Source of the DNA: Adiantum capillus-veneris
Lineage: Eukaryota; Streptophyta; Polypodiopsida; Polypodiales; Pteridaceae
Assembly: GCA_014529385.2 (NCBI GenBank)
Contig: CM043944.1
Coordinates: 74,957,884 to 75,021,883, forward strand
Direction: 5' to 3'
DNA length: 64,000 nucleotides
The position numbers were made by a program, and so were the translations under genes. Below are positions 25,251 to 37,273 of this stretch, piece after piece (within the stretch, counting starts at the first letter, position 1; each line of letters starts with the position of its first letter). Below the pieces are notes generated by a model that made no database searches, had not been told where the DNA came from, and saw only the letters and a list, made by a program, of their open reading frames with translations.

Positions 25251-26150
25251 CAGCTGGTCTATATAGCAACTGATTTGGAGCCTCAAGAAGAAGAAGAACT
25301 ACAAACACAACTTCTCAAGAAGTATAAAGATGTGTTTGCATGGTCCTACAAAGACCTCAAAGAAGTTGATCCATCAATATGCCAACATACAATTCCGTTG
25401 AAATCAGATGCCAAACCTAGCAAAACAGCGTCCTTACACATATAATGACACATTTGCTAAACAAATCGAAGAGGAGATTGACAAGCTGATGGATGCTGAA
25501 TTCATCTATGAAATCGAGCATACAGATTGGGTGTCACCCATTGTGGTTGTCCCCAAAAAGAACAGAAAGCTGCGTATGTGCGTGAACCTCAAAAAAATAA
25601 ACGCAGCCACAATAAGGGATAATTATCCCTTGCAGATCACAGAACATGTGCTTGAGAGGGTGGCTGGGAAATGGGCTTATTCCTTTCTAGATGGGTTTTT
25701 GGGGTATAACCAACTGGCGATTGCAATAGAAGATCAACATAAAACAGCATTTGCCACAGAATGGGGAATATATGCGTATAGAGTTATGCCTTTTGGCTTA
25801 ACCAATGCCCCAACTACCTTCCAAAGGTTAATGACTCGTGCGTTCAAAGAATACCTGAGAATATTCTTAGAAATATATATGGATGATCTCTGTGTCCACT
25901 CTCTTTACAAGAAGAACATATTGACCATTTACAAAAGGTATTTGAGAACTGTAGAACATATCGAATCTCTCTCAACCCGAAAAAGTGCATTTTTATGGTT
26001 AGGCAAGGCCGGCCGCATCTTAGGACATATTGTCTCAAGAAATGGCATAACCACTGACCTAGACAAAATAAGAGTCATAGTAGACTTGCCCAGGCCTACT
26101 AATGCCAAACAAGTACAATCTTTCATGGGACACTGCGGATATTATTGAAG
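25251..26150 (+). pseudogene. Gypsy reverse transcriptase
   Basis: Begins with QTQLLKKYKDVFAWSYKDL, the usual lead-in to Gypsy RT. A frameshift near 25430 separates this from the palm. Motifs in order: VSPIVVVPKKNRKLRMCVN, YSFLDGFLGYNQLAI (catalytic Asp), RVMPFGLTNAPTTFQRLM, the YMDD box (about 25875-25890), and GHIVSRNGI with DLPRPTNAKQVQSFMG. Catalytic residues are intact although the frame is not. It would copy element RNA into cDNA. Ends near the stop after GHCGYY at about 26146. Confidence 0.9.
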
Positions 26151-26838
26151 ATTCATATATATGTATGCAGTCATTGCACAACCTCTGTATCATTTATTAG
26201 TCAGTTTCAACTGGACTGAGGAGTGTGAAACTTCATTCCAAAAGCTTAAGGAAAACCTTGTATCAGCACCTGTACTTAAAGCATCAGATTGGAAAAAGAT
26301 ATTCCATGTTCACATTGATGCATCTGTATATGCAATTGGGAGTATTCTGGCTCAACCTTGAGACGGAACAATCCCAGCTTGTTATGCGAGCCGACAGCTA
26401 AATAGTGCAAAAAAGAACTACACAACCACTGAAAGAGAGGGATTAGGAATGATTTATGCTGTAAAGAAATTTCGGCATTACTTGCTCGCAAACAAATTTA
26501 TGTTCTTCACAGATCATCAAGCTCTTTTGTATCTAGTAAATAAACCATGCAATATTGGAAGAATTGTATGTTGGTTTATTATATTGCTAGAGTTTGACTT
26601 CACAGTGGTAGTAAAAAAAGATAAAACTCATATATGGGCGGATCATCTTTCAAGGTTGCAAAATGGGGAAGCTCCTGAAGGAGTAGACGATGACATACCT
26701 GATGCTTATCTTTTCAATATTGAAATGATACCCAAATGGTCTCAAGAAATTCGTAGCATTCTTTCCTTTGGAGGTAGATTTGATAACAAGGAAGACAGAT
26801 CCAAACAACAAACATTTCGACAAACAAAAAACTTCTAG
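26151..26838 (+). pseudogene. Gypsy RNase H domain
   Basis: Starts with PLYHLLVSFNWTEECETSF and VHIDASVYAIGSILAQ (first catalytic Asp), continues with YASRQLNSAKKNYTTTEREG and the FFTDHQALLYL block, and ends with HIWADHLSRLQNG. A TGA at about 26359 and other stops break it. It removes the RNA strand of the RNA-DNA hybrid. A minus-strand homologue lies at 53000-53560. Confidence 0.88.
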
Positions 26839-28270
26839 TTGATTGCAGGACGACTGTACCATCTAGGCTCGGACCAAATTCTACGATTATGTATAAATCC
26901 AGAGAAAGTCGAGTGTTATCTTGAAGAAGCACACGTCCAGGATTGTGCATTTCATTGTTCAACGATGAAAACACACCAAAGACTGAAACAATTAGGAGTT
27001 TATTGGCCAATTATGTATGCTGACACACTTGCTTATGTTAACAATTGTACTATATGTAGTGCCAAACGACCGGTGGATCACGCAACATTGTTTCAAGTAA
27101 ACATTGCACCTATATGGAGTCAATATATCATTGATTTCTTAACAACAAGGACATTTTCTAAAAACATAACAAAAGCGCGAAAAAGGGCTATCGAGCTGGA
27201 GGCTCATGACTTTAATTTAATTGGAAATCAACTCTACAAGAGGAAAGGACAATCGACTTAGAATTTGTGCAAGTAAAAGCGAATACCTGTTGATTCTAGA
27301 ACACGCACATGGAGGAATGAGTGGAGGCCATTTTTCAGGCGATAAGACGGAAAAATTTGTCTTAATCGTAAGAATATGGTGGCCTACATTGCATATGGAT
27401 GCTGAGGAGTTTGTAAAGTGTTGTGATGCATGTCAGCGCACTAAGGTGCCGATAAAGAGAGATGAGATGCCACTACGGCCAATGATGGGAGCACGGTCAT
27501 TTGCAAAATGGGGCATTGATTTTGTGGGGCCCATTTCACCCCCTGCATATCGCACCCATACCCAATATATCATTGTGACTACGGACTATCTCACAAAATG
27601 GACGAAAGCTAAGGCAACACAAAAAGCAGACGCAAGAACCACTGCACAATTTTTGTATGAGAATGTCTTTGTACGATACGGATTACCAATAGAAATTTTC
27701 AATGATCGAAGAACACATTTTCTTAATGAAGTCATTGAATATCTGCTAGAGAATTCATGGTCATATATAGAGAATCTGCTAGAGGACAAGCTGAGGCCAC
27801 AAATAAAACACTATGCACTATTCTGACTAAAATTGTATCAGAGTCAAGGACAGACTGGGATCAGCAGTTACACTCAACACTATGGGCATACAAGGTAGCT
27901 TACAAAACATCAATTGGAACAACACCGTACAACATGGTGTTTGGTCTAAACGCTATATTACCCATAGAGTTTTTAGTTCCAACTCTACGAGTACCGAAAC
28001 GCTTAGAATGGACATGACATGAGCTCTCTTCAAGAATAGATGATCTTGAAAAGCTAGATGAACTTCGACTGAGAGCTGTAGCCTCGATCTATGCTAAAAA
28101 GAGAAGACAAAAAGATTTTTTTGACAAGCATGTGCGCACGAAAGAGTTCAAAACAGGTGATTATGTACTTGTTTATACTTTGAAGCAACATGCTAAGAAA
28201 CTTAAAAAGCGAGGGATGGGATCCTTTGTAATTAGTGACTCATCACAAAGTGGAGCTGTCAAACTTTCTA
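26839..28270 (+). pseudogene. Gypsy integrase
   Basis: Zinc-binding region at 27290-27450 (HAHGGMSGGHFSGDKT, then CCDACQRTK). Core: WGIDFVGPI (first Asp, about 27515), IFNDRRTHFLNEV (second Asp, about 27700), RGQAEATNKTL (Glu, about 27790), with a frameshift between the last two. Tail: NMVFGLNAILPIEFLVPTLR and FKTGDYVLVYT (about 28150). The region 26839-27260 is a degenerate connector from RNase H. All three acidic residues are present but the gene is broken by at least two frameshifts and a TGA at about 28015. Confidence 0.88.
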
Positions 28271-29040
28271 CATTGGCAGGAGAAGAAATGTCAAATTGGA
28301 TTACGGTTAAAAAAGTATCATTTACCACTAACACGGGTTATGCTTCAACAAATCCATCAAGAAAAACAACAGATGAAGGAGAAACAGAGGGTACGAGAAG
28401 AAGCCCAAGCAGAAGCAAAAGAATGCATTGCAAAAAGAAGTCTTCTACGACAACAACAACAAAGTGGATCACCGTTGCGAATAAATGCTATTTGACTAAC
28501 GAATTTTGGTGAAGACATAGTGGAACCAATAATTGCAGTCAAAGTGGGTAGCAATCAAGTTGAATCGACGGCATTGCTTGATTCTGGAGCTCAAGCAAAT
28601 CTGATCTCTTACAAATTATATAAATAGCTCAAGCCCAAAGATCACCTACATCCTACTCCACAAGTGCTAAAAAGTAGGACACCACATTCTCTAAGAACAT
28701 TGGGTTGGACTATATTGCATGTACAAATACATCAATATATTTACCCCCACAAGTTTTACGTGGTTGAGGATGAGAGCACACTACACCCTGTGTTGTTGGG
28801 ACAACCTTGGAAAAAAGAGTATAATGTGCAGATAGATTGGAATTTGGATAGAGTCAAAATTCAACATGCACAAGAACAACAGGTGGTAGCCTTTGCACAG
28901 CAAACCCAGAAGAACCAGATGACAGCACCACAACAACTGGATAAAGAACCAAAAGTATGGGTGCCACTAAAGAACAACACGATACCCATGGAGAACAACC
29001 AGGGAACTGCCAACCATGTTCACTACAAAAATAAGACAAC
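28271..29040 (+). pseudogene. Second retropepsin-like domain, downstream of integrase
   Basis: IIAVKVGSNQVESTALLDSG places a retropepsin catalytic box (ALLDSGAQANLIS, Asp at about 28580) after integrase. The C-terminal hallmark follows (HPVLLGQPWKKEYNVQIDWN, about 28780-28840). Spacing between the two motifs, about 75 residues, fits a full retropepsin fold. A TAG at about 28625 breaks it. The minus-strand relative carries the same domain after its integrase (VIQVKLGDKQVETHALLD, 51139-51250), so this arrangement is inherited in the family. Its role is unknown; a duplicated protease or a captured cellular aspartic protease are both possible. Confidence 0.75.
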
Positions 29041-29860
29041 ATAGACCACAGTGAAAAAATCAAGGTTAGCAACACGCAAAAAACAAGTCTGGGTGCGGAA
29101 GGATAGAGGTGACATGGCATACAAACCACAATACAACAGAAGAAGTCAACAGAAGAACACAGTTCAACCAACAACCACGGGAATAAAAAAGATATGGATC
29201 CCAAAGAGAATTCTCAGTAACAACTTAAATCCAACTCGCATTTGGATCCAGAAACCAAAGCAATAGGAACTCCCTTCAGTACAAGCAACACCAGCATGCA
29301 GAAACCCACTACATATGAAACCGACAAACCGATCTATGTGGGTACCGATCAGCAGAACAACAATGATGACCACGGACCTGGCAATAAACTTCCAAAAACC
29401 TCCAAAACAAAGCTACAAATGGAAAGCAAAAAAGAAAAAGACTACGGCTAATTCCGCCACGATAATTCTCTCCACGAAGACAACCATGGCCATATCGACA
29501 GTGGCGGCAAACCAAGCGACTTTTGCAAGAAAGACGATCAAACAAAGAGCTGTAGAGTTACAACTTTTACTTGCAAAGAAAATCCTCCAACCAAATCAAC
29601 AACAAACAAGAAACCTCGACGTCGAATGCCAATAAGCATCTTGCTTATTCCCTCCTCTCGCACAACATTGATTTTTCCATGCATTGACTGAGTATGCATC
29701 AAATAGGGCCACATTACACGGCCGAGCATTAGCACAATTTTTAACCCATGAACTACACATACACCGAGGCAATACCTTGTCGTCCAGGAGGACTTTGACT
29801 AAGAGGGGGGGAGGCATTCTCAAATGCGGACCCAATGAAGGTAAAAAGAGCAAAAAAGGG
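29041..29860 (+). pseudogene. Low-complexity tail with repeated tryptophan motif
   Basis: Q/N/T/K-rich reading frames after the second protease contain repeated short motifs: PKVWVPLK just upstream, then KQVWVRKD, KKIWIPKR, TRIWIQKP and RSMWVPIS. Frames shift several times. A purine tract AAGAGGGGGGGAGG at about 29800-29813 resembles an internal polypurine tract. No known function is assigned. Confidence 0.4.
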
Positions 29861-31175
29861 CATGCATGTTTTTTGACTATTTTGAAGGGTTTTCGTTTGA
29901 TTGTGAATTTTTTTGGACTAACCTAAGTACATATGCCCTTATACAGCACGAATCTACAAGTATATGGGGCCAAACGCCAAATCAGGCCCCTAGGTGTGTG
30001 TATATATGTAAAAATAGTCATTTTTTGAGCAAAATATTGGTAAAACGGAGAAATCCGGCCATAAAAATTGCATGTGAGTGTATATAGTGTTTTGCGGTGA
30101 TGTTTTTGAGTTATTATGATTTTTGGAGATTTTTTGGGTTTAATTTGCTATATTCTTTTTAATTTTATTAATTATCGGCAGAAAAACTTCAAAAATACAA
30201 AAAGCAGGTGAAATACGGGGTAAGATTTTTTCACTTCACTTAGAGCTCATTTCTACTATTTCCTTTTTGAGAGAGATCTGTTGCCACCTAGAGCGAACCG
30301 GACTTGCAGTTGCTTCTACGACGTACACAACCACCCGACAGGCTCCAGATATGAGAGGTAGGCTCACCACCTTGAGCTTTTCGCGTATGTTTGATGTTTT
30401 GTCGCGAAAACTAGTGTAGGGTTCACATGGGAAACGGGTAGTAGAGACCTACAGGTAGAGGTGTCCACCTAACGGCTAACCCAAAAGCAATAAGGCTTCA
30501 TCGACGGTTTACCCTAGCATAGGAGACCACTCTTGAATGCACAAAGGCGGCAAAAAACCATTGGGAAAAACCCTAACTTCTAGAGCCTTGCAAGAGGCCA
30601 CCAAATGGTAAATCGATGGAAAGTCGCCCAAATGCTACCAAAACTCATGGATAGGAGCATCTCGACGTGCTCTACAAGTTTGTATAATGCACATAACCAT
30701 AAGGCAACCCGAAGCGGGACTAAACTTCAGAAACGGCATCAGACACACAAAGCGTCAATTAGCTCTCACGGCCAAACCGGATGTCCGTTTGCCACCAAAA
30801 TTCACGAGCGGCTTTCCTAGACCATCAACAACCAATTCCTATGGTGCTAGACCACCACAAGTCATCGACGACATGTGAACGCAACCACGGGCGCTTCCAG
30901 AGCGACAAATTGCCAAACGGAGCTCCGGTGAAGCCAAAGCCAACAAAAACCATATGGCAAGGATCCCCAAAGAAACATGAAGCTATGGAGACTAACATCA
31001 AGAAATTTCATCGCCGAAAAGCACTCCAAGAGTTAGAAAACGGCTCAGAGGCTCTGAAAGCCAAACAGGGAGTTTCTATCTATCTTTTTGACTTTTTTAT
31101 TGAAATAGGGCCTAAAGGGGACTTAGGGGGGCTGAGGGCATGTACCAGTAGCATTTCTCATATAAATTCATTAGG
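29861..31175 (+). other. Non-coding spacer between pol and palindrome array
   Basis: AT-rich to about 30240, then more mixed sequence. Short ORFs (for example 30781-31257) have no recognised similarity, and I see no conserved motif. The corresponding stretch of the minus-strand element is absent from the window. Confidence 0.5.
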
Positions 31176-32224
31176 AGACATCCTACACGTAGAATGTTTC
31201 AAGGCCATGTTTGGGAACCAAACTCAACATCTCACCTCTTACACAGCTTCTACATAGCTTATACATGCTAGCCACCATCAAGTTTCATCACATTTGAACA
31301 AGAGTTGACCTCATATGCATCAAAAAACGGAAAGTCAGAGCATAGAGGCAATAATGGGTCATAGACCTACCAAAACTAGTCCAAATCACATGAAACTTGC
31401 ACAATATACTCATTAGCACATTGCTAAGCTAACTGTGGGGTCAGATATGAAAATTAATGAAATAGACATCCTACGCGTAGGATGTCTAAATGACCTATTT
31501 GACCTCCAGCTGGTGTTTTTGAGTTCCAAATGTCTTTATAACACCTTCACAAGCTCATGTATCAAATTTCAAGCCATTCCCATCACATTTGGCCCCCAAA
31601 ACCTCCAAGATGCACTTTTTGAGCCTAAAAACACTACACATGCTCTTAACAACACCAATGCTTATCCAAATCAAAATCTAAGAGCAGGGCCATGTTCTAC
31701 ATACTAAGGGCTACCCACAAAACCAACTCCAAGTCATTTTGAGAAAATAGACATCCTACGCGTAGGATGTCTCCAGTGTCATATTGACCTTCTGTGCAGG
31801 AATTGACTTCATGGGAGCCTTTTACATGGTATAAGAAGCCTATATATCAAGGTTCAACCCAATTGAATATCATTTGCCACCTGTTTAGGACATCCTACCC
31901 AATTTGTGAGCCAAAAGCCTAAATCTGTTCAAAATTACACTTTTTTCATGTCCAAACCAAATTCCAAGTACATAGCCATGTTGCACAGATCAAGGGCCAC
32001 AAGCCTGTCAAGTTTCACCAAAAACAGAGAAGGTAGACATCCTATGCGTAGGATGTCTACATGATTATTTTTTAGCCAGAAATCTATTGTGGGCACATGA
32101 AGGGTTTCCCTAGTTCCTTTTGAGTTCTTATTTTAATTTTCCAGTCATTTGGGTAGTCAGAACTCATTTTATCGGCTAATTTGTAAAAAATGCTAACTTT
32201 GGGCTACTGAGTGAAACAGTATCC
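31176..32224 (+). repeat. Palindrome array before the plus-strand accessory ORF
   Basis: Palindromic units start at 31176, 31464, 31749 and 32035, spaced 288, 285 and 286 bp. Units at 31464 and 31749 are perfect 24-bp palindromes (core CATCCTACGCGTAGGATG flanked by AGA and TCT); 32035 has one mismatch; 31176 is imperfect in the right arm. Spacers between units are strongly diverged, sharing only short blocks such as ATCAARTTTCA. The last unit ends 167 bp before the accessory ORF start. Confidence 0.9.
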
Positions 32225-32519
32225 ATGGCAGCCACAAAATCACCTATAAAGAAGAAGAGGATGACTATCAAGGACTACTTAGAAGAAGTGGAGCCTTTTG
32301 TTATCCCAGAGGGAACCCTAAAGCCCACAAGCACTTGGATTCAAGATGACCTGCTAGAGACCAATGATCTGAGAATCTACCAAGGAGTATTTAAAGATCC
32401 GGAGGGAAATGCAGTGGAGCTACCCATGATACCTCGAGAGCTCAATGAATTTGTCAGGAGCAAGATGGGGGACTACTTGGAGAAACTGGATCTCCACAAT
32501 TACTTTGAAGCCTTGCCAG
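32225..32519 (+). pseudogene. Accessory ORF, segment 1 (N-terminus)
   Basis: Starts MAATKSPIKKKRMTI and runs through YQGVFKDPEGNAVELPM and PRELNEFVRSKMGDY to NYFEALP, where the solo-LTR-like element at 32520-35226 interrupts it. The N-terminus and the block around the PRELNEF motif match the minus-strand copy (NQRELSKYANKEE). The basic SPIKKKR stretch could be a nuclear targeting signal. Segment 2 continues at 35231. Confidence 0.8.
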
Positions 32520-32778
32520 TGAAGCGGTCCGGGGCGGGCAACAAGAAGAGCAACCTCTAGACATCCTTCAAGGCTCCCGTGCTGCTCAATGGGGCTGGGG
32601 CACAACACAACACAAACCAAAACAACAAACCCATAGCCAAATCCCAACTACACAAGGGGCACCACCTAGTTTAAGAGCGAACTAGGACGCAAAAGAGGAG
32701 AATCGTTAGATCAACCCACAAACAAGCAAGGAATTTACACTAACCCTAACACCAATGGAACACTCTCACACACTAAAA

Positions 32779-32820
<42 letters not shown>

Positions 32821-32860
32821 TGCTCGGGCTGCTTTGAAGTGTATCGTTAATGATCAAGCA

Positions 32861-32910
<50 letters not shown>

Positions 32911-35226
32911 AGAAAGAGAGAGAAAATGGGAGGGGGTGCTTGTTGCATTAATACCTTCTTACAAATCTGTCATGACAAATCAAAGTGAGATTAGTATTTG
33001 TTCAACATAGCTTGCGTAAATTTCACCACAACACATCACAAGAAAAGCCACCCCAATCACTGAATTAAGGCTAGGGGAGTCCTCTCCACCCTGTCGCCCT
33101 CTTACAGTATGTGGGATTTATGGCTAGATTGATGACAACACCAGAGACAAGCTATCAAGAACTTAACAAAAAACACTAAGACACTTACGCATCATTGTTG
33201 TCCATTATTTCACGTTGGAAGGGAGACAAAGTATCCAAGCTTAGTCCAAATCCACCCTCCTTGATTCAGCAAATGTTGGGCTTACACTAGTAGGAGAAAT
33301 GATAGATTTCCTACTCTCAATTGAATGATCACTCTCTCTCTTACAATGGCATAGAGTTCCCTTGCTAATCCCCTATTACAACACATGCACATGCATAAGA
33401 CTATGAGCTTCCACTCAAGAGCTCCTTCTAGAGAGGTTGAGCTTGGCTTCTCAAGCTATAGCATAGTGCTCTTGCTTATGGCTCCCCCCTTTTGTGCTAG
33501 CTCCACCCTCCTTTTATAGCAATTTTGAAGGCTAGGGTTACTCCTCTAACCATGGTTGGGTTAGATTTTCAGCAATTTATCTAATTTCTTTTGCTTGGAA
33601 TTATCAAGAAGTTGGTGGGGAAAGAGAGAGGAGAGAAATGGAGGTGATAGGACTTTTCATAGTGGGTTAGTGTTAGTAGAGTTAGTATTAATTTACAAAT
33701 GGAATTGGATATTTACAATGGGAGTATCCATGTAGGATACAAATAAGGAAGAAAAACTCTTAAGAGGTAAGAAAAGGTGGATTTCTTACAAGGTTGATGC
33801 TCCAAGTGTCTTGAGTAGGGCCGATTTTGACGCTTGTTGACGGTCCACTAGCTTTGACGGTACATTTTTTCTCCACTCTTGAACTTCCTTGAGAGACAAG
33901 GTAATTGAAGCTGAGTAATCAACCACCATGATGCTGTCTTTTAGGAGAAGAGGCTGAATTTTGTGGTTTTTTTAATAGATATGGGTAATTTGGAGGAGGA
34001 AAAATGAGACTAGGTGGTCAATTTTGGAATGGAATTGTGTGTGGGAGGTATGAGTTCACCATGGTTTCTCTTATTCTTCAAGGTTGAGGAGAAGGTGAGT
34101 AGGGTGCAGAGAGGAGTGGTGAGAGAGGTGGGGATGATGAGTGGAGAAGTGTGTGTGAAAGAGGAAAATGATAAAGTGGAAGAGAGAGTGTGGCTGCATA
34201 ACATGGGAAAACTGGGGTCCACTAATAAAATCATAGCTCACAGCTCGTAGCTCAAAAAAATGTGAAAAAATTTGAGGCAAAATTTCAGCACACGAGCTAC
34301 AACTTTTGTTTGTATCACCTTTTCAAATTCAGAGAGCAAGTGAACTTTAAAAATTCAGCAAAAACGACCGTTTTTTTCCACTGCACAAGGTCCTTGTGGG
34401 GTCCTTCTTTGGATGATTCTTTTGAATACCTCCAAGAGTGAGCCCTCCATAGTGCATGTATGCATGCCACCTACCCTTGACCTTATTTGGTAGGTCTATA
34501 ATTGAAGATATTGTTGAGATCATGATATAAGTGAATAGTACAACTAAGAAAATCAAATATTGAGGGGTCTAAAAAATATGTACATGTCAAATATAAATAA
34601 TATAAGTGGAAAAAATATAAAGGGGTCAAAAGAAATCTCTCTCATTATGAGGCTATCATAAAAAGATAAATATTTTTGGTGTTCTAATTTTTTAGAAAAA
34701 AAAACAAAATAGATGTAGGAAGGGAAAAATCACATTAGTGAAAAAATATACACATAAATAAAACTAGTTTTTTTTGGATTTTTGTTGGGGTGGAGTTACA
34801 CCAAATATAAGAGAAGCTTACATGAAATTATTTCTATATGGAATAAAGAGTATGAAAAATGGTAAGAAAAATTGTGGTAATGGTGAAGCAATGTACAGAG
34901 CATAAATAACACACACCTAGGTAGAAATTTTTAAATAAATACCAAAATAATTATGAAAAAATCTTTTATTTAGGCCCTATATACAAAGAAATATTTACAT
35001 ACGCATGGGCCATAATATACTTTTTTTTTTTTTTTTTTTGGCTCAACTAGCCCAATGACTAGCTAATTGAGGGTTTTTTATTTCAGTAAGGAGATATGGG
35101 AAAAGTCCCCTAACTCACACGCACCTATATACAGTGAAAGGGTGAGGGTAACCACAGTGTTTGAGTGATTTGATAGGGTGAGATAACTCACTATGGCAAT
35201 TACAAAGAGCCGAAAAACGGCTATCA
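32520..35226 (-). mobile_element. Solo-LTR-like element, right copy (2.71 kb), inverted
   Basis: Reverse complement of 7340-9927, with ends TGAAGCGGTCC (left) and GGCTATCA (right) and a 4-bp target duplication CCAG at 32516-32519 and 35227-35230. It carries (GA)n at 32782-32817 and a copy-specific (TA)n at 32863-32907, and no gag or pol. ORFs inside it are short and unsupported. Its removal rejoins the accessory ORF between NYFEALP and GIDVKRV. Confidence 0.85.
32782..32907. repeat. (GA)n and (TA)n microsatellites
   Basis: GA tract at 32782-32817 corresponds to CT at 9624-9670 in the other copy. The TA tract at 32863-32907 has no counterpart there and arose later. Confidence 0.95.
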
Positions 35227-35230
35227 CCAG

Positions 35231-35778
35231 CAGGTATTGATGTTAAAAGAGTGTGGGAATTTGTCACCACAATCAAAGAGGATGGCATAGCCCGAGTTAC
35301 AGATCTTTAAGGCAAGCCTAATACAATGATCGTCATCACAGAGAAGGTGGTGGCAGCAGTACTTGACATCTCTAACAAAGGAGACAGTGTGACAAAGAGG
35401 CGAGATGACATTAGGGTCTACTCGGAAAAGAAGAATAATTATACATTTGAAGATAATGCAAACCCGAAGGTGGCTATCATGAGCCAACTATACAATCAAT
35501 ACTTTCACATGTGTACCAAGCGGCCACAGAAATACAGAATGCCACCTGGAGCTAGTGCCACCACTTTCACTTGGGCAATGCAGAAGAGCAAACCAAAGGA
35601 GATAAAATATGCCGCTTACATCTATGACAATCTTGTGAAGATGGGGACCAAAAATCCCACCTATATTTTACCTAGTGAGTTGATAACAAAAGTCGTCTAT
35701 GGAGCATTGCATGCCAAGAGAAACTGGCCTCTACCTCCCTCACAAAATGATTGGCTCAAGCTAAAGGAAGACAAAGAA
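35231..35778 (+). pseudogene. Accessory ORF, segment 2 (central domain)
   Basis: Resumes with GIDVKRVWEFVTTIKEDGIA, has a TAA at about 35308, then VITEKVVAAVLDI, SQLYNQYFHMCTKRPQKY, ATTFTWAMQKSKPKEIKYA and LPSELITKVVYGAL. The pattern of a conserved WEF box, then a helix with a tryptophan-rich stretch, is reminiscent of the plant-transposon-protein domain in Athila-like ORFs; I cannot confirm this without a profile search. The dead Copia at 35779-41995 interrupts it after KLKEDKE. Confidence 0.75.
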
Positions 35779-36546
35779 TGTTAGGAAATAAGACGTAGCT
35801 AAATAGACAATTGAGTAGATTACTTAATGGAGAGAGACAGATTTACATACACGAGATTATAGAGTAGAGAGAGAGAGAGAGAGAGTACACACGATATACG
35901 TGGTTCACCCAATGTGGGCTACGTCCACGGGAAAGCAGCCACTCAATGGCTTTAGTACTTCAAAACAAGAAGTAGTTTACAAAGGGATTATACCCTTAAT
36001 GGAGCTCCCGCCTTGCTTCACTCTCACCACCTCACACTCACCTTGTTGCATCAACTTCACACTATGAAATGTGTGTAGAAATGGCCTCCTTTTATAGACA
36101 AAAAGGGCTGCCCTCTCTCATGAGAGGCAACCATGTGTAGCCGCCCTTGTGTAGATAAGTCCAAATCAGACCCTCCAATCCGCCCATGTGTGGCCTCCCT
36201 TGAGAAGACAAGTCCGCTTTTGAATTCGGCCACCGGCCCCACCGGCCATTGACTACCGACCACCGGCCACCGGCCAACCGACGGTTGTTTTCCGACCACT
36301 TTCCGGCTGCCGTCCGGCCATAATATTCCGGCAAAAAGGAATATTTCGGCGAGGAAAAAAAAAAGTCTCGGGGGCTTCCGCCCCCAAGGCCCCTAAAGTT
36401 GCCCCTGATTTTTGGCCGTGAAAATTTTGGTTTCCGACGAGTGATTTTCCTTCAGGCACGATGGCTTCTCTTCATAATGGGGGCCTTACAAATGTGCGCT
36501 TTTACCACAGAAAATTACAAGGGTAAATCAAGCTCCATACTTAACA
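35779..36546 (-). repeat. 3' LTR of the dead Copia (minus strand), 768 bp
   Basis: Plus-strand ends TGTTAGGAAATAAG and CATACTTAACA. Matches 41131-41995 except for short duplications in the other copy. Holds a GC-rich stretch of repeated CCGGCC units at about 36228-36285. A polypurine tract (minus GTGGGAGAT, 36547-36555) adjoins it. Target duplication AAGAA lies at 35774-35778 and 41996-42000. Confidence 0.92.
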
Positions 36547-36611
36547 ATCTCCCACGTTTGGAGACTGATCTCCAAACCAAACTTGTGATGACTGCTTTCC
36601 ATTCTGGCTTC

Positions 36612-37273
36612 TTATCCTTGAATGCCGATTGAAGATGAGCAAAAGCTCAACTTCTCCCTGTTGACCACCTTTGTAAACATGTCTACAGGATTTTCACTTG
36701 TATGCACATTTCCTAGCTTTAGTTGTCCCTCTTCCAAAAGAGTGCGTATGAAGTGATATCTCACCTCAATGTTCTTTGTCCTTGAATGAAAGGCTGAGTT
36801 CTTTGCAAGATGGATAGCGCTTTGGCTATCACTATACAAGACACAATTTTCTTGTTTGAATCCAAGCTCTTCTAAGAATCTATGAAGCCACAGAATTTCT
36901 TTGCTTGCCTCCGTCATTGCTACATACTCTGCTTCCGTGGTATAAAGTGAGACCACTTTCTGCAGCTTTGAAGCCCAGCTTACTGTTGTGCCTCCAACCG
37001 TGAACACATAGTGCTCCTTCGAGTATCTTTGTCACCTGCCATATCTGCATCAGCATACCCTTCTAGAAAAATATCAATTCCTCCAAAATACAAAGCATTT
37101 TTTGTTGTCCCTTTTAGATACCTAAGTATCCACTTCACAGCTTGCCAATGCTCTTTACCTGGGTTATCCATGAACCTACCCACAACTCCCACTGCATGTG
37201 CAATGTCTGGCCTTGTCCAGACCATAGCATACATTAGAGAACCTATCGCTGCAGCATATGGAACTTTAGACAT
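36612..37273 (-). pseudogene. Dead Copia: RNase H domain and C-terminus
   Basis: Minus-strand fragments with VPYAAAIGSLMYAMVWTRPD, YADADMAGDKDTRRST, TTEAEYVAMTEASKEILWL, LYSDSQSAIHLAKNSAFHS and NVHTSENPVDMFTKVV. These match Copia RNase H in order. A frameshift at about 36990 splits the domain. The 136-bp tandem duplication at 37266-37537 puts this part out of frame with RT. Confidence 0.9.

Noticed and set aside
31176-32058. CRISPR array reading of the evenly spaced repeats
   Set aside because: Spacers are about 260 bp, too long, there are no cas genes, and the context is a eukaryotic retrotransposon.
34010-34280. ORFs inside the right solo-LTR-like element
   Set aside because: They are not preserved in the inverted copy at 7340-9927, so coding is not supported.
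36057-36459. Minus-strand ORFs rich in Gly, Trp, Arg and Pro
   Set aside because: They lie inside the Copia LTR and come from CCGGCC repeat units. The same ORFs recur in the other LTR (41405-41908), as expected for a non-coding repeat.
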